A stretch of DNA of 35,018 nt from Bacillota bacterium (GTDB taxonomy: Bacteria > Bacillota > Clostridia > Clostridiales > Caloramatoraceae), in contig JAEZLD010000067.1 in the NCBI GenBank assembly GCA_023415335.1, forward strand, positions 1-35,018, in the 5' to 3' direction. The position numbers and the translations under genes are program-made. The notes under the pieces are model-generated. The model worked only from the letters and a program-made list of their open reading frames with translations, was not told where the DNA came from and ran no database searches. Below are positions 16,962 through 24,788 of the stretch, in pieces; the first letter of the stretch is position 1, and every line of letters starts with the position of its first letter.

Positions 16962-17900
16962 ATGGCTTCTGTAGGAGATGTAAAAAGAAGGCTTTCAAAG
17001 GATTTCATAAGCAGTGTTTATGAACAGTTTTCACCGGGAACTGCCGACAGGATGCTTTTGGCTATGGCCGGGGAAAGACGCACAACCTTAAGAGTAAATA
17101 CCCTGAAATATAGCATCAGGGAGCTTATGGAGTGTCTGAATAGTAACGATATTAAATATGAAAGGGTAAATTGGTATAGCGATGCCCTCATACTTAGAAA
17201 TGCTAAGGAAAAGGACATAGTACGGCTTGATATATATGAAAAAGGATATGTATATCTGCAAAGCTTATCCAGTATGGTTCCGCCACTGGTGCTGGATCCA
17301 AAGCCAGGCGACAGGGTTCTGGATGTAACAGCCGCCCCTGGAAGCAAAACAACCCAGATGGCTGCCATGATGGAAAACCAAGGGAGGATTCTAGCCAATG
17401 AGCTTGACCCAATACGCACAGAAAGGCTTAGATACAATGTAGAAAAGCAGGGTGCCAGCATTGTAGAGGTAACACAGGGAAGAGGGGAAAAGCTCTATGA
17501 AATCTACCAGGGACAGTTTGACAAGGTACTGCTGGACGCTCCCTGCAGTGGAGAAGGCAGGTTTCTCATAAATGACAAAAGAACCTACTCCTCATGGTCT
17601 ACAAAGGAGGTAGATAGGCTGTCAAGACTTCAGAGAAGGCTCATGGAATCTGCAGTGAAATGCATGAAAAAGGGAGCAATACTGGTTTATTCCACCTGTA
17701 CATTAAATCAAAAGGAAAATGAAGAGATACTGTACTGGGCGGAGGAATGCCTGGATTTGCGCATACTTGATATCAATATTAATCTGCCCTCCTCACAGCC
17801 CGCAGACACCAATTTAAGTCCTGAGCTTTCTAAGGGACTTAGGATAATACCCTCAAGGGATATGGAAGGCTTTTTTGTTAGTAAATTTGTAAAGCTATAA
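16962..17900 (+). CDS. RsmB/NOP2-family RNA (cytosine-C5) methyltransferase
   Basis: SAM-dependent enzyme predicted to methylate C5 of a cytosine in rRNA or tRNA. Motif I is DVTAAPGSKTTQMA near residue 122. Motif IV, LLDAPCSGEG near 190, carries one conserved Cys, and motif VI, VYSTCTLNQKENE near 240, carries the catalytic Cys of the family. With 312 residues it lacks the NusB-like N-terminal domain of RsmB and the C-terminal extension of RsmF, so it is a minimal form and its target base cannot be assigned. The start has GTAGGAGG upstream. A strong hairpin terminator follows, making it monocistronic. Confidence 0.88.
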   Translation: MASVGDVKRRLSKDFISSVYEQFSPGTADRMLLAMAGERRTTLRVNTLKYSIRELMECLNSNDIKYERVNWYSDALILRNAKEKDIVRLDIYEKGYVYLQSLSSMVPPLVLDPKPGDRVLDVTAAPGSKTTQMAAMMENQGRILANELDPIRTERLRYNVEKQGASIVEVTQGRGEKLYEIYQGQFDKVLLDAPCSGEGRFLINDKRTYSSWSTKEVDRLSRLQRRLMESAVKCMKKGAILVYSTCTLNQKENEEILYWAEECLDLRILDININLPSSQPADTNLSPELSKGLRIIPSRDMEGFFVSKFVKL

Positions 17901-17930
17901 AAATAGAAAACCATATGTATAAATAAGACC

Positions 17931-17976
17931 GTTATGGAAATAATTGAATATATATGAATTATTTCCATAACTTTTT
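17931..17976 (+). terminator. Intrinsic terminator after the RsmB-like gene
   Basis: A perfect 15-bp stem (17931-17945 with 17957-17971), 11-base loop, then TTTTT. Confidence 0.88.
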
Positions 17977-17984
17977 CCTGGTAG

Positions 17985-18013
17985 TACAAAATAAGCATAA
18001 AAGCTGGTATAAT
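17985..18013 (+). promoter_or_regulatory. Promoter of ylbF-queT
   Basis: Extended -10 element TGGTATAAT with TATAAT at 18008-18013, and a poor -35 (TACAAA, 17985-17990) at 17-base spacing. It lies directly after the previous terminator and 30 bases before the ylbF start. Confidence 0.6.
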
Positions 18014-18043
18014 CTATATAAAGAAAGTATGGAGGTGTTCATA

Positions 18044-18388
18044 ATGAACGTATATGATAAAGCTCACGAGCTTGCTGCAGTGCTCAAAACAGTACCAGAG
18101 GTAATTGAATATAAGGCCTGCAAGCAGAAAATAGATACTAATCCAACAAACAAGAAAATGGTTGAAGATTTCAGGCAGAAGCAAATAGAAATGTATACTC
18201 TCCAGATGCAGGGAAAACAGCCCTCATCGGAACAGCTTGAAAGCTTTCAGGGGTTATATGGAATTGTAAAAATGAATCCTGATGTAAATAAATATCTGGA
18301 AGCAGAGCTTAGGTTTTCACAGCTATACAGTGAAATAATGAAGATATTAGGAGATGCAGCAGGAGTGGATATGACCCCCCAAATATAA
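18044..18388 (+). CDS. YlbF/YmcA family regulator
   Basis: 114-residue, almost entirely helical soluble protein. It starts MNVYDKAHELAAVLKTVPEV and continues with YKACKQKIDTNPTNKKMVEDF and QIEMYTLQMQGKQPSSEQ, the pattern of the YlbF/YmcA family. In Bacillus subtilis YlbF works with YmcA and YaaT to influence RNase Y-dependent mRNA processing, sporulation and competence. Which paralogue this is cannot be decided. GGAGGTG precedes ATG 18044, which I prefer over the much earlier in-frame ATG 17954 because that one lies inside the preceding terminator stem and would precede the promoter. It is followed 14 bases later by queT. Confidence 0.88.
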   Translation: MNVYDKAHELAAVLKTVPEVIEYKACKQKIDTNPTNKKMVEDFRQKQIEMYTLQMQGKQPSSEQLESFQGLYGIVKMNPDVNKYLEAELRFSQLYSEIMKILGDAAGVDMTPQI

Positions 18389-18402
18389 ATAAGGAGGTAA
18401 AT

Positions 18403-18882
18403 ATGAACAAGCTGGACACAAAATTCATAGTAAAGGCAGGTATAATTGCTGCAATATATGCAGTGGTGACATTGGTTTTCAGTGGTCTGTCATATGGTCC
18501 TGTACAATACAGGATATCTGAGGCCATGACGATCCTTCCTATGTTTATTCCGGAGGCCATACCGGGACTGGCTATAGGATGTTTTTTTGCTAATATAGCA
18601 GGAGGTTATGGCTTCGCTGATGTGGTATTTGGAAGCTTAGTAACCCTGGGAGCTGCTTATTTAACTTCTAAAGTTAAAAACAAGTATTTAGCTATACTTC
18701 CACCTATTCTTATGAATGCTATTTTCGTTTCAATATGGGTTAGTAAATCTAATAATATTCCATATTGGATGAGCGTTGGTTCTATAGGCTTTGGTGAATT
18801 CATCACGGCAGGTATACTTGGAGTGCTGCTTGCTTCATATTTTGAAAAAAGATATAACAAAGATACAGTAAACTTCCATTGA
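18403..18882 (+). CDS. queT: QueT family queuosine-precursor transporter
   Basis: 159-residue membrane protein with about five helices, of the QueT group of ECF-type substrate-binding (S) components, thought to import a queuine or preQ-type precursor for tRNA Q34. Family marks are YGPVQYRISEAMTILPMF near residue 28, then GLAIGCFFANIAGGYGFADV and NIPYWMSVGSIGFGEFITAG. AAGGAGG lies just upstream. In many Firmicutes queT follows a preQ1 riboswitch. Here only 14 bases separate it from ylbF and I see no such element, so it is probably read from the ylbF promoter. The shared ECF energising module is not in this window. Confidence 0.88.
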   Translation: MNKLDTKFIVKAGIIAAIYAVVTLVFSGLSYGPVQYRISEAMTILPMFIPEAIPGLAIGCFFANIAGGYGFADVVFGSLVTLGAAYLTSKVKNKYLAILPPILMNAIFVSIWVSKSNNIPYWMSVGSIGFGEFITAGILGVLLASYFEKRYNKDTVNFH

Positions 18883-18922
18883 CATTTGGTATAAAAGCGT
18901 ATAAAATTATACTGTTTGAGTG

Positions 18923-18962
18923 TAGGATATCAATAATTTGATATCCTATATATTTTGTATTT
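18923..18962 (+). terminator. Probable terminator after queT
   Basis: TAGGATATCAA (18923-18933) pairs with TTGATATCCTA (18938-18948) around TAAT, followed by TATATTTTGTATTTTTT. Confidence 0.75.
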
Positions 18963-19044
18963 TTTAGAGAACAATAATTATAAAAACATGTTGTTAATAT
19001 ATGATGAATTTATCGACAGCTGTAAATATAGTGGAGGTATATCA

Positions 19045-20874
19045 ATGAACAATTTTACCAGGGAAGATATAAGAAACATTGCAATAATTGCACACGTTGA
19101 CCATGGAAAGACAACCTTAGTTGACGGATTACTGAGACAAAGCGGAACATTCAGGACAAATGAGAAGGTCGAAGAAAGAGTAATGGATTCCAATGATATT
19201 GAGAGGGAAAGAGGAATAACCATTCTTTCAAAAAACACTGCAATTCACTATGATGGAATTAAAATAAACATTGTAGACACCCCTGGACATGCTGACTTTG
19301 GCGGAGAGGTTGAACGTGTACTTAAGATGGTAGATGGAGTTATGCTTTTGGTGGATGCATCAGAAGGACCCATGCCACAGACCAGGTTTGTACTAAAGAA
19401 GGCACTTGAGCTTAAGCTTAAGCCTATAGTTGTGATAAATAAGATTGACAGACCTGATGAGAGAATAACAGAAGTGGAAGATGAGATACTTGATTTGTTT
19501 ATAGAGCTAGGGGCAGATGACAGCCAGCTGGAATTCCCACTGCTTTATGCATCATCAAGGTCCGGAGTGGCAAAGTTTAAAATGGACGATAAGGCAGAAG
19601 ACTTAAAGCCTCTTTTCCATGCCATAATAGAAAACGTTCCTGCTCCTGTAGGCGACCCAGACCAGCCCCTTCAGATGCTGGCTACAACCATTGATTCTAA
19701 CGAGTATGTGGGAAGGATTGCAGTAGGAAAAATCGAAAGAGGTACAATTAAGAGAAACCAGCCTGTAACTGTAATAGACAAGGATGGAAACAAGAGAAAT
19801 TCAAAAATAGTTACCCTTTATACCTTTGATGGCCTTAAGAGGTCAGAGGTTGAGGAAGCTAAAATAGGCGATATAGTGGCTATATCAGGAATTCCTGATA
19901 TCAATATTGGAGAAACAATTGCAGATACCAGCTGTCCTGAAGCGCTTCCGTTTGTAGACATAGATGAGCCAACACTTTCTATGACCTTCAGTGTAAACAA
20001 CAGTCCGTTTGCAGGAAGGGAAGGAGACTTTGTTACTACAAGACACTTGAGAGATAGACTCTATAAGGAGCTTGAAACAAACGTTGCTCTAAGGGTTAAG
20101 GAAACAGAAAATACTGATGCATTTGAAGTATCTGGAAGAGGAGAGCTGCACCTTTCAATACTTATTGAAACAATGAGAAGGGAAGGCTATGAGTTCCAGG
20201 TATCAAAGCCGGTTGTTATTTACAAGAATATTAACGGGAAAAAGCATGAGCCAATTGAGTACCTTACCATAGATGTTCCAGAAGAGTATGTTGGTGTGGT
20301 TATGGAAAAGCTTGGTACCAGAAGGGCTGAAATGATAAATATGCATGGAGCCATAAACGGTTATACAAGGCTGGAATTCAGGATTCCTGCCAGGGGCCTT
20401 ATTGGATACAGAAACGAATTTATGACAGATACTAAGGGTAATGGAATAATGAGCCATGTATTCAATGGTTATGAACCATACAAGGGAGATGTTCCTGAAA
20501 GAAGCAGAGGAGCTCTGGTAGCCTTTGAAACAGGAGAAGCCATAACCTATGGCTTGTTTAATGCCCAGGAAAGAGGAGACCTGTTCATAGGGCCTGGAGT
20601 ACCTGTATATCAGGGGATGGTAGTTGGAGAGTGCTCTAGGAACGAGGACATTGATGTCAATGTATGCAAGAAGAAGCATGTGAGCAACTGCAGAGCATCC
20701 GGCTCGGATGAAGCACTGAGGCTTACACCTCCTATAGAGCTCAGCCTTGAAAACAGCATTGAGTTCATTGGTTCAGATGAACTTCTTGAGGTCACCCCAA
20801 AATCAATAAGGATAAGAAAGAGGACCCTTGACACTGCCCTTAGAAAGAAGGAGCAGTCCAGGAAAGCCCAGTAA
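19045..20874 (+). CDS. typA: Ribosome-associated GTPase TypA/BipA
   Basis: Translational GTPase of the EF-G/LepA class that binds the 70S ribosome and helps late 50S assembly, mainly under cold or stress. G motifs are plain: G1 IIAHVDHGKTTLVD near residue 12, G2 RERGITI, G3 DTPGHADFGGE, G4 NKIDRPD. The BipA-specific C-terminus includes FRIPARGLIGYRNEFMTDTKG and GEAITYGLFNAQERG. The 609-residue length is standard. ATG 19045 has TGGAGGT 7-12 bases upstream, whereas the earlier ATG 18955 lies in the preceding terminator tail. It is probably monocistronic, closed by a GTGGCAGGC hairpin. Confidence 0.97.
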   Translation: MNNFTREDIRNIAIIAHVDHGKTTLVDGLLRQSGTFRTNEKVEERVMDSNDIERERGITILSKNTAIHYDGIKINIVDTPGHADFGGEVERVLKMVDGVMLLVDASEGPMPQTRFVLKKALELKLKPIVVINKIDRPDERITEVEDEILDLFIELGADDSQLEFPLLYASSRSGVAKFKMDDKAEDLKPLFHAIIENVPAPVGDPDQPLQMLATTIDSNEYVGRIAVGKIERGTIKRNQPVTVIDKDGNKRNSKIVTLYTFDGLKRSEVEEAKIGDIVAISGIPDINIGETIADTSCPEALPFVDIDEPTLSMTFSVNNSPFAGREGDFVTTRHLRDRLYKELETNVALRVKETENTDAFEVSGRGELHLSILIETMRREGYEFQVSKPVVIYKNINGKKHEPIEYLTIDVPEEYVGVVMEKLGTRRAEMINMHGAINGYTRLEFRIPARGLIGYRNEFMTDTKGNGIMSHVFNGYEPYKGDVPERSRGALVAFETGEAITYGLFNAQERGDLFIGPGVPVYQGMVVGECSRNEDIDVNVCKKKHVSNCRASGSDEALRLTPPIELSLENSIEFIGSDELLEVTPKSIRIRKRTLDTALRKKEQSRKAQ

Positions 20875-20884
20875 TAATATAATA

Positions 20885-20908
20885 GGTGGCAGGCATTAGC
20901 CTGCCACT
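20885..20908 (+). terminator. Hairpin after typA
   Basis: GTGGCAGGC (20886-20894) and GCCTGCCAC (20899-20907) form a perfect 9-bp stem around ATTA. Only a short T run follows, so it is a GC-rich but weak-tailed terminator. Confidence 0.65.
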
Positions 20909-20947
20909 TAGTGCATGGCTTTGTAAATAATATGTAGAATAACCTGA

Positions 20948-20976
20948 TTGTATCTGTTAAAATGTTCATATATGAT
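20948..20976 (+). promoter_or_regulatory. Probable promoter of the mltG-udk cluster
   Basis: TTGTAT at 20948-20953, 17-base spacer, TATGAT at 20971-20976, about 28 bases before the mltG start. Confidence 0.55.
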
Positions 20977-21003
20977 TACACTAATGGAAAGAGGTAATAG
21001 AAT

Positions 21004-22038
21004 ATGAAAAAAGTAGTAGCCTCTGTTTTGATAGCCTTGGTTGTTTTAATTTTAGGCGGAGCTGGCTATATGTATTACTCATACAGCAGATTTCTAAGTA
21101 AGCCTGCATCCATCACAGCGGAGCAAGTTGAGTTTACCATAGAACCAGGACAGCTTAGCAGCAGCATAATATCAAAGCTTTACCAGAATGGACTAATAAA
21201 AAATGAGCTTTTTACTAAGGTTTATGTAAAACAGGAGAACTTAGGAACAGGCCTTAAGGCTGGACGCTATTTTTTAGACAAGTCTATGACCCCTAAAGAA
21301 ATATTTGAGAAGCTTACTTCAGGAGGAGAGGATACGGACCAGGTCAGGGTAACAATACCAGAAGGGTATACCGTGGAGCAGATAGCAGAATTACTCCTTA
21401 AACAGGGTTTCATAAAAACCACTGAGGAATTTATTAAGGAATGCAACAGCGGTGTCTTCGACTATGAATTCTTAAGCAATATACCTGGTGGACGCAAATT
21501 CAAGCTGGAAGGATATCTTTTCCCGGATACCTATCAGTTTAAGAGTACAGCCACAAGCCATGATATCATTAATGCAATGCTCAAAAGATTTCTGGAGATT
21601 TCAAAGTCCCTTCCTGAGCCATCAGGCAAGGCTGAGGGAATGAGCCTTGATGAGATAGTGAACATGGCTTCCATTATACAGGGAGAAGCAGCAACTGATT
21701 CTGAGCTTCCTGTAATATCCTCGGTATATTACAACAGGCTTGAGATAGATATGCTTCTTCAGTGTGATGCTACAGTACAGTATGCTCTTGACGAGAGAAA
21801 GCCGGTACTGTCCATAGCCGACACTAAAATTGACAGTCCATACAACACCTATAAATATACTGGGCTTCCGGTAGGGCCTATAGGTAATGCTGGAAAAGCA
21901 TGTTTAATAGCCGCCTGCCAGCCTAGTGATGATGATTATTTTTATTATGTTACAAAGCAGGATGGTACCAAGGAGCATTATTTTGCAAGGACATATGAGG
22001 AGCATCTGGCTAATATAAGGAAATCTAATAAAAAATAG
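21004..22038 (+). CDS. mltG: Endolytic murein transglycosylase MltG (YceG-like)
   Basis: Membrane-anchored enzyme that cuts nascent glycan strands and is thought to set their length at the septum and side wall. One N-terminal helix (VLIALVVLILGGAGYMYYSY) is followed by a LysM-like region (VRVTIPEGYTVEQIAELL) and the catalytic domain. The catalytic segment is ASIIQGEAATDSELPVISSV near residue 222; the final Glu of the IxxxEA motif is kept, while the first Glu found in E. coli (EKET) is Gln here. NRLEIDMLLQCDATVQYAL and SPYNTYKYTGLPVGPIGN are typical. Start supported by GAAAGAGG. It is the equivalent of yrrL in the Bacillus yrrL-yrrM-yrrN-yrrO-udk order. Confidence 0.93.
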   Translation: MKKVVASVLIALVVLILGGAGYMYYSYSRFLSKPASITAEQVEFTIEPGQLSSSIISKLYQNGLIKNELFTKVYVKQENLGTGLKAGRYFLDKSMTPKEIFEKLTSGGEDTDQVRVTIPEGYTVEQIAELLLKQGFIKTTEEFIKECNSGVFDYEFLSNIPGGRKFKLEGYLFPDTYQFKSTATSHDIINAMLKRFLEISKSLPEPSGKAEGMSLDEIVNMASIIQGEAATDSELPVISSVYYNRLEIDMLLQCDATVQYALDERKPVLSIADTKIDSPYNTYKYTGLPVGPIGNAGKACLIAACQPSDDDYFYYVTKQDGTKEHYFARTYEEHLANIRKSNKK

Positions 22039-22137
22039 CATTTTTCATAAATTTTGCAGGTTAAATCAAGGCTTTAGAATTTATATTATAGTGGTGGTTT
22101 TTATATTAGTACGGGCATAATAATAACAGAAGTTTAT

Positions 22138-22174
22138 AACCAATGCTGCAGAATTAATGCCTGCAGCATTGGTT
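22138..22174 (+). terminator. Stem-loop between mltG and trmR
   Basis: AACCAATGCTGCAG (22138-22151) pairs perfectly over 14 bp with 22161-22174, around AATTAATGC, followed by TTGG. The tail is too short for an efficient terminator, so it may attenuate read-through or separate the mRNA of mltG from that of trmR. Confidence 0.6.
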
Positions 22175-22197
22175 TTGGTATAAACCAGGAGGAATAA

Positions 22198-22854
22198 ATG
22201 AGTAACGTATCCTATGATTATATTGAGGATTATATAAGGGGGCTTATACCAGAGAAAACTGGAAGCCTTAAGACAATGGAGGATTATGCAGAGGAAAACC
22301 ATGTTCCTATAATCCACCCGGAGGTAGGGCAGTTCCTCAGGGTTATCATAAAGTCCCATAAAGTAAAGAGAATACTTGAGGTAGGCTGTGCTATAGGTTA
22401 TTCATCATGTCTTATGGCCCAGGCTGCGGGGGAGGACTGCCAGATTACTACAATAGAGAGAGACGAGGAAATGTATGAAAAGGCTGTAGCTAATATTACA
22501 GCTATGGGACTTGATAGGAATATAACAGTACTTAAGGGAGATGCAATGGAATTGCTGGCAACCATACAAGGAGAGTACGATATGATATTCCTTGATGCAG
22601 CTAAGGGACATTATGACCACTTCCTTCCTGATTGTATGAGGGTTTTGAAAAAAGGAGGCATAATAATAGGTGATAATGTTCTTTTCAGAGGCATGGTAGC
22701 TTCCAGGGAGTTGGTAATAAGAAGAAAGATAACCATTGTAAAGAGAATGAGGAAATATCTTCAGCACATATCTAATATGAAACAGCTGGAAACGGTAGTA
22801 CTGCCCATAGGAGACGGGGTGGCTTTCAGCTGTAAGGTGGAGGAATTAATATGA
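22198..22854 (+). CDS. trmR: tRNA 5-hydroxyuridine methyltransferase (TrmR/YrrM)
   Basis: SAM-dependent O-methyltransferase of 218 residues. SAM motif ILEVGCAIGYSSCLMAQAA near residue 60, acidic loop ITTIERDEEMYEKA near 90, MIFLDAAKGHYDHFLPDC near 130 with the metal-site Asp, and GGIIIGDNVLFRGMV near 155. In Bacillus subtilis the gene in this position, yrrM (trmR), converts 5-hydroxyuridine 34 to 5-methoxyuridine in tRNA. The neighbour is the U32-family gene that would make the hydroxyuridine, which strongly favours this function over a small-molecule O-methyltransferase. GGAGG lies 5-9 bases before ATG 22198. Its end overlaps the next gene by 4 bases. Confidence 0.88.
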   Translation: MSNVSYDYIEDYIRGLIPEKTGSLKTMEDYAEENHVPIIHPEVGQFLRVIIKSHKVKRILEVGCAIGYSSCLMAQAAGEDCQITTIERDEEMYEKAVANITAMGLDRNITVLKGDAMELLATIQGEYDMIFLDAAKGHYDHFLPDCMRVLKKGGIIIGDNVLFRGMVASRELVIRRKITIVKRMRKYLQHISNMKQLETVVLPIGDGVAFSCKVEELI

Positions 22855-24080
22855 AGGATATAGAGGTTCTAGCTCCTGCGGGCAATCTGGAAAAGCTGAA
22901 AACGGCAATAATATATGGAGCAGATGCAGTATATATTGGAGGAGAGGCCTACAGCCTTAGGGCCATGGCAGATAACTTTGATGATGAGTCCATGAAGGAG
23001 GCATTGGAATTTGCCCATTCAAGGGGTAAAAGGATTTATGTTACCATAAACATATTTCCACATAATGGGGACTTGACCGGGATACCGGCCTATGCAAAAA
23101 AGCTTTATGACTTTGGGGTGGACGCTGTAATAGTATCCGATCTTGGGGTGTTCTCCATGATAAGAGAAGCAGCACCGAAGCTTCATATACACATAAGCAC
23201 CCAGGCCAATAATACAAACTATATGTCTGCAACTGTCTGGAGAAATATGGGGGCCACAAGGGTGGTTCTGGCCAGGGAGCTTTCACTGAAGGAGATAAAG
23301 GAAATAAGGGAGAAGACTCCGGAGGACCTGGAGCTTGAGGCCTTTGTACATGGGGCAATGTGTATGTCCTATTCAGGAAGATGCCTTCTTTCCAATTATA
23401 TGACAGGAAGGGACGCCAACAGAGGGGCATGTGCACATCCATGCAGATACAAATACTATCTGGTTGAGGAAAAGCGACCTGGAGAGTATTTTGAAATCCG
23501 TGAGGATGAAAGAGGTTCTTATATAATGAACTCAATGGACCTATGCATGATTGAGCATATACCGGAGGTTATAGAAAGCGGCATAACAAGCCTTAAAATC
23601 GAAGGCAGGATGAAAAGCTCCTACTATGTAGCTACAGTTGTAAAGGCTTACCGCCAGGCCGTGGATGCATATCTTGCGGACAAGGAAAACTACAGGTTTG
23701 ACCCTGAATGGCTGACGGAGGTTTCAAAGGCAAGCCATAGGGAGTTTTCTACGGGCTTTTATTTCGGGAAGCCCCAAAAGCAGATATACGAAAATTCATC
23801 CTATATCAGAACCCATGACATTGTTGGTATAGTAAAGGACTATAATCCTGAAACAGGAGAGGCAACAATTGAGCAGAGAAATAAGGTGCTTAAAGGTGAA
23901 GAGGTTGAAATCCTAACTCCTGATGAAAAGAGCTACTCCATAAAGCTTGAAAACCTATGGGATGAGGAAGGGAAGGAAATTGACTCTGCTCCCCATCCCC
24001 AGATGATATATAGAATAAGGGTTAAAAGGTCTCTTAAGCCCTTTGATATGCTGGTAAAGGAAAAGGGGGATAATGAATGA
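22851..24080 (+). CDS. Peptidase U32-family tRNA hydroxylation protein (TrhP-type)
   Basis: 409-residue U32 protein. EVLAPAGNLEKLKTAIIYGADAVYIGG opens the protein, and DLELEAFVHGAMCMSYSGRCLLS near residue 165 carries the conserved Cys set, followed by NRGACAHPCRYKYYLVE near 195 and SLKIEGRMKSSYYVATVVKAYR near 250. TrhP proteins are needed for prephenate-dependent 5-hydroxyuridine formation at position 34 of tRNA. It overlaps trmR by ATGA and udk by 4 bases, so all three are translated together. Bacillus subtilis has two U32 genes here (yrrN, yrrO); this window has only one, of the longer type. Some U32 relatives (RlhA) act on 23S rRNA instead, but context favours tRNA. Confidence 0.88.
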   Translation: MKDIEVLAPAGNLEKLKTAIIYGADAVYIGGEAYSLRAMADNFDDESMKEALEFAHSRGKRIYVTINIFPHNGDLTGIPAYAKKLYDFGVDAVIVSDLGVFSMIREAAPKLHIHISTQANNTNYMSATVWRNMGATRVVLARELSLKEIKEIREKTPEDLELEAFVHGAMCMSYSGRCLLSNYMTGRDANRGACAHPCRYKYYLVEEKRPGEYFEIREDERGSYIMNSMDLCMIEHIPEVIESGITSLKIEGRMKSSYYVATVVKAYRQAVDAYLADKENYRFDPEWLTEVSKASHREFSTGFYFGKPQKQIYENSSYIRTHDIVGIVKDYNPETGEATIEQRNKVLKGEEVEILTPDEKSYSIKLENLWDEEGKEIDSAPHPQMIYRIRVKRSLKPFDMLVKEKGDNE

Positions 24081-24715
24081 TGAAGCCTATACTCATAGGA
24101 ATAGCCGGGGGAACAGGCTCTGGTAAAAGTACTGTTGCCCAGGAGATATACAGTGCACTGTCTTCAGAAAACATAGGTATAATAGAGCAGGACTCCTATT
24201 ATAAGGACCAGACGGAGCTTTCTCTTGAAGAACGCTGCAAGACCAATTACGACCATCCGGATGCCTTTGACACACCGCTGCTTATAGAGCACCTAAGGGC
24301 ACTTTTAGACTGGAAGCCTATTGAAAAGCCAATATATGATTTCAGTATCCATAATAGGAAAAAGGAAACCATAATGGTACAGCCAAGGCACATAATCATA
24401 CTAGAGGGAATACTCATATTGTCAGAGCCACAGATAAGGGATCTGCTGGATATAAAGATATTCGTTGACACAGATGCTGACGTGCGCATAGTAAGAAGGC
24501 TGCAGAGGGACATAAAGGAAAGAGGCAGGACCATAGACTCAGTAATAAACCAGTACCTTAATATAGTCCGCCCTATGCACCTTCAATTCGTGGAGCCTAC
24601 AAAGCGCTATGCAGACATAATAATACCTGAGGGTGGATATAACAAGGTTGCAATAGATATAATGTCAGCCAAGGTAAAGCAGATTGTATTGGAAAGACAG
24701 AAGCTGGCAAGGTAA
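24077..24715 (+). CDS. udk: Uridine kinase
   Basis: Phosphorylates uridine and cytidine to UMP and CMP in pyrimidine salvage. Walker A is GIAGGTGSGKSTVAQEI near residue 8. EQDSYYKDQTELSLEERCKTNYDHPDAFD binds the nucleoside, IILEGILIL is the Walker B strand, and RRLQRDIKERGRTIDSV is the lid region. The 212-residue length is normal. ATG 24077 overlaps the previous stop, and a second ATG follows at once (24080). Last gene of the mltG/trmR/trhP/udk cluster. The greA gene that follows udk in Bacillus is absent here; a bidirectional terminator follows. Confidence 0.95.
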   Translation: MMKPILIGIAGGTGSGKSTVAQEIYSALSSENIGIIEQDSYYKDQTELSLEERCKTNYDHPDAFDTPLLIEHLRALLDWKPIEKPIYDFSIHNRKKETIMVQPRHIIILEGILILSEPQIRDLLDIKIFVDTDADVRIVRRLQRDIKERGRTIDSVINQYLNIVRPMHLQFVEPTKRYADIIIPEGGYNKVAIDIMSAKVKQIVLERQKLAR

Positions 24716-24725
24716 AAGCAAAAGG

Positions 24726-24788
24726 CCACCGCAAAACATACTTTTAGCTAAAGAGCTGGAGGTTTCATTTTGCGGTGGTATTTTTTTT
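24726..24788. terminator. Bidirectional terminator after udk
   Basis: CCACCGCAAAA (24726-24736) pairs with TTTTGCGGTGG (24768-24778) across a 31-base loop that can hold a small inner hairpin. TATTTTTTTT follows on the plus strand. The right arm overlaps the last codons of the minus-strand Lgt-like gene. Confidence 0.85.

Noticed and set aside
17954..18043. Extending ylbF upstream to ATG 17954
   Set aside because: The extra 30 codons cover the right arm of a terminator stem and the promoter, while GGAGGTG stands directly before ATG 18044.
18389..18402. A preQ1 riboswitch in front of queT
   Set aside because: Only 14 bases separate ylbF and queT, filled by the ribosome site; no aptamer is present there or before ylbF.
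18955..19044. Extending typA upstream to ATG 18955
   Set aside because: The added residues are not typical of TypA and lie in a terminator tail; TGGAGGT before ATG 19045 and the family start at NFTREDIRNIAI fit better.
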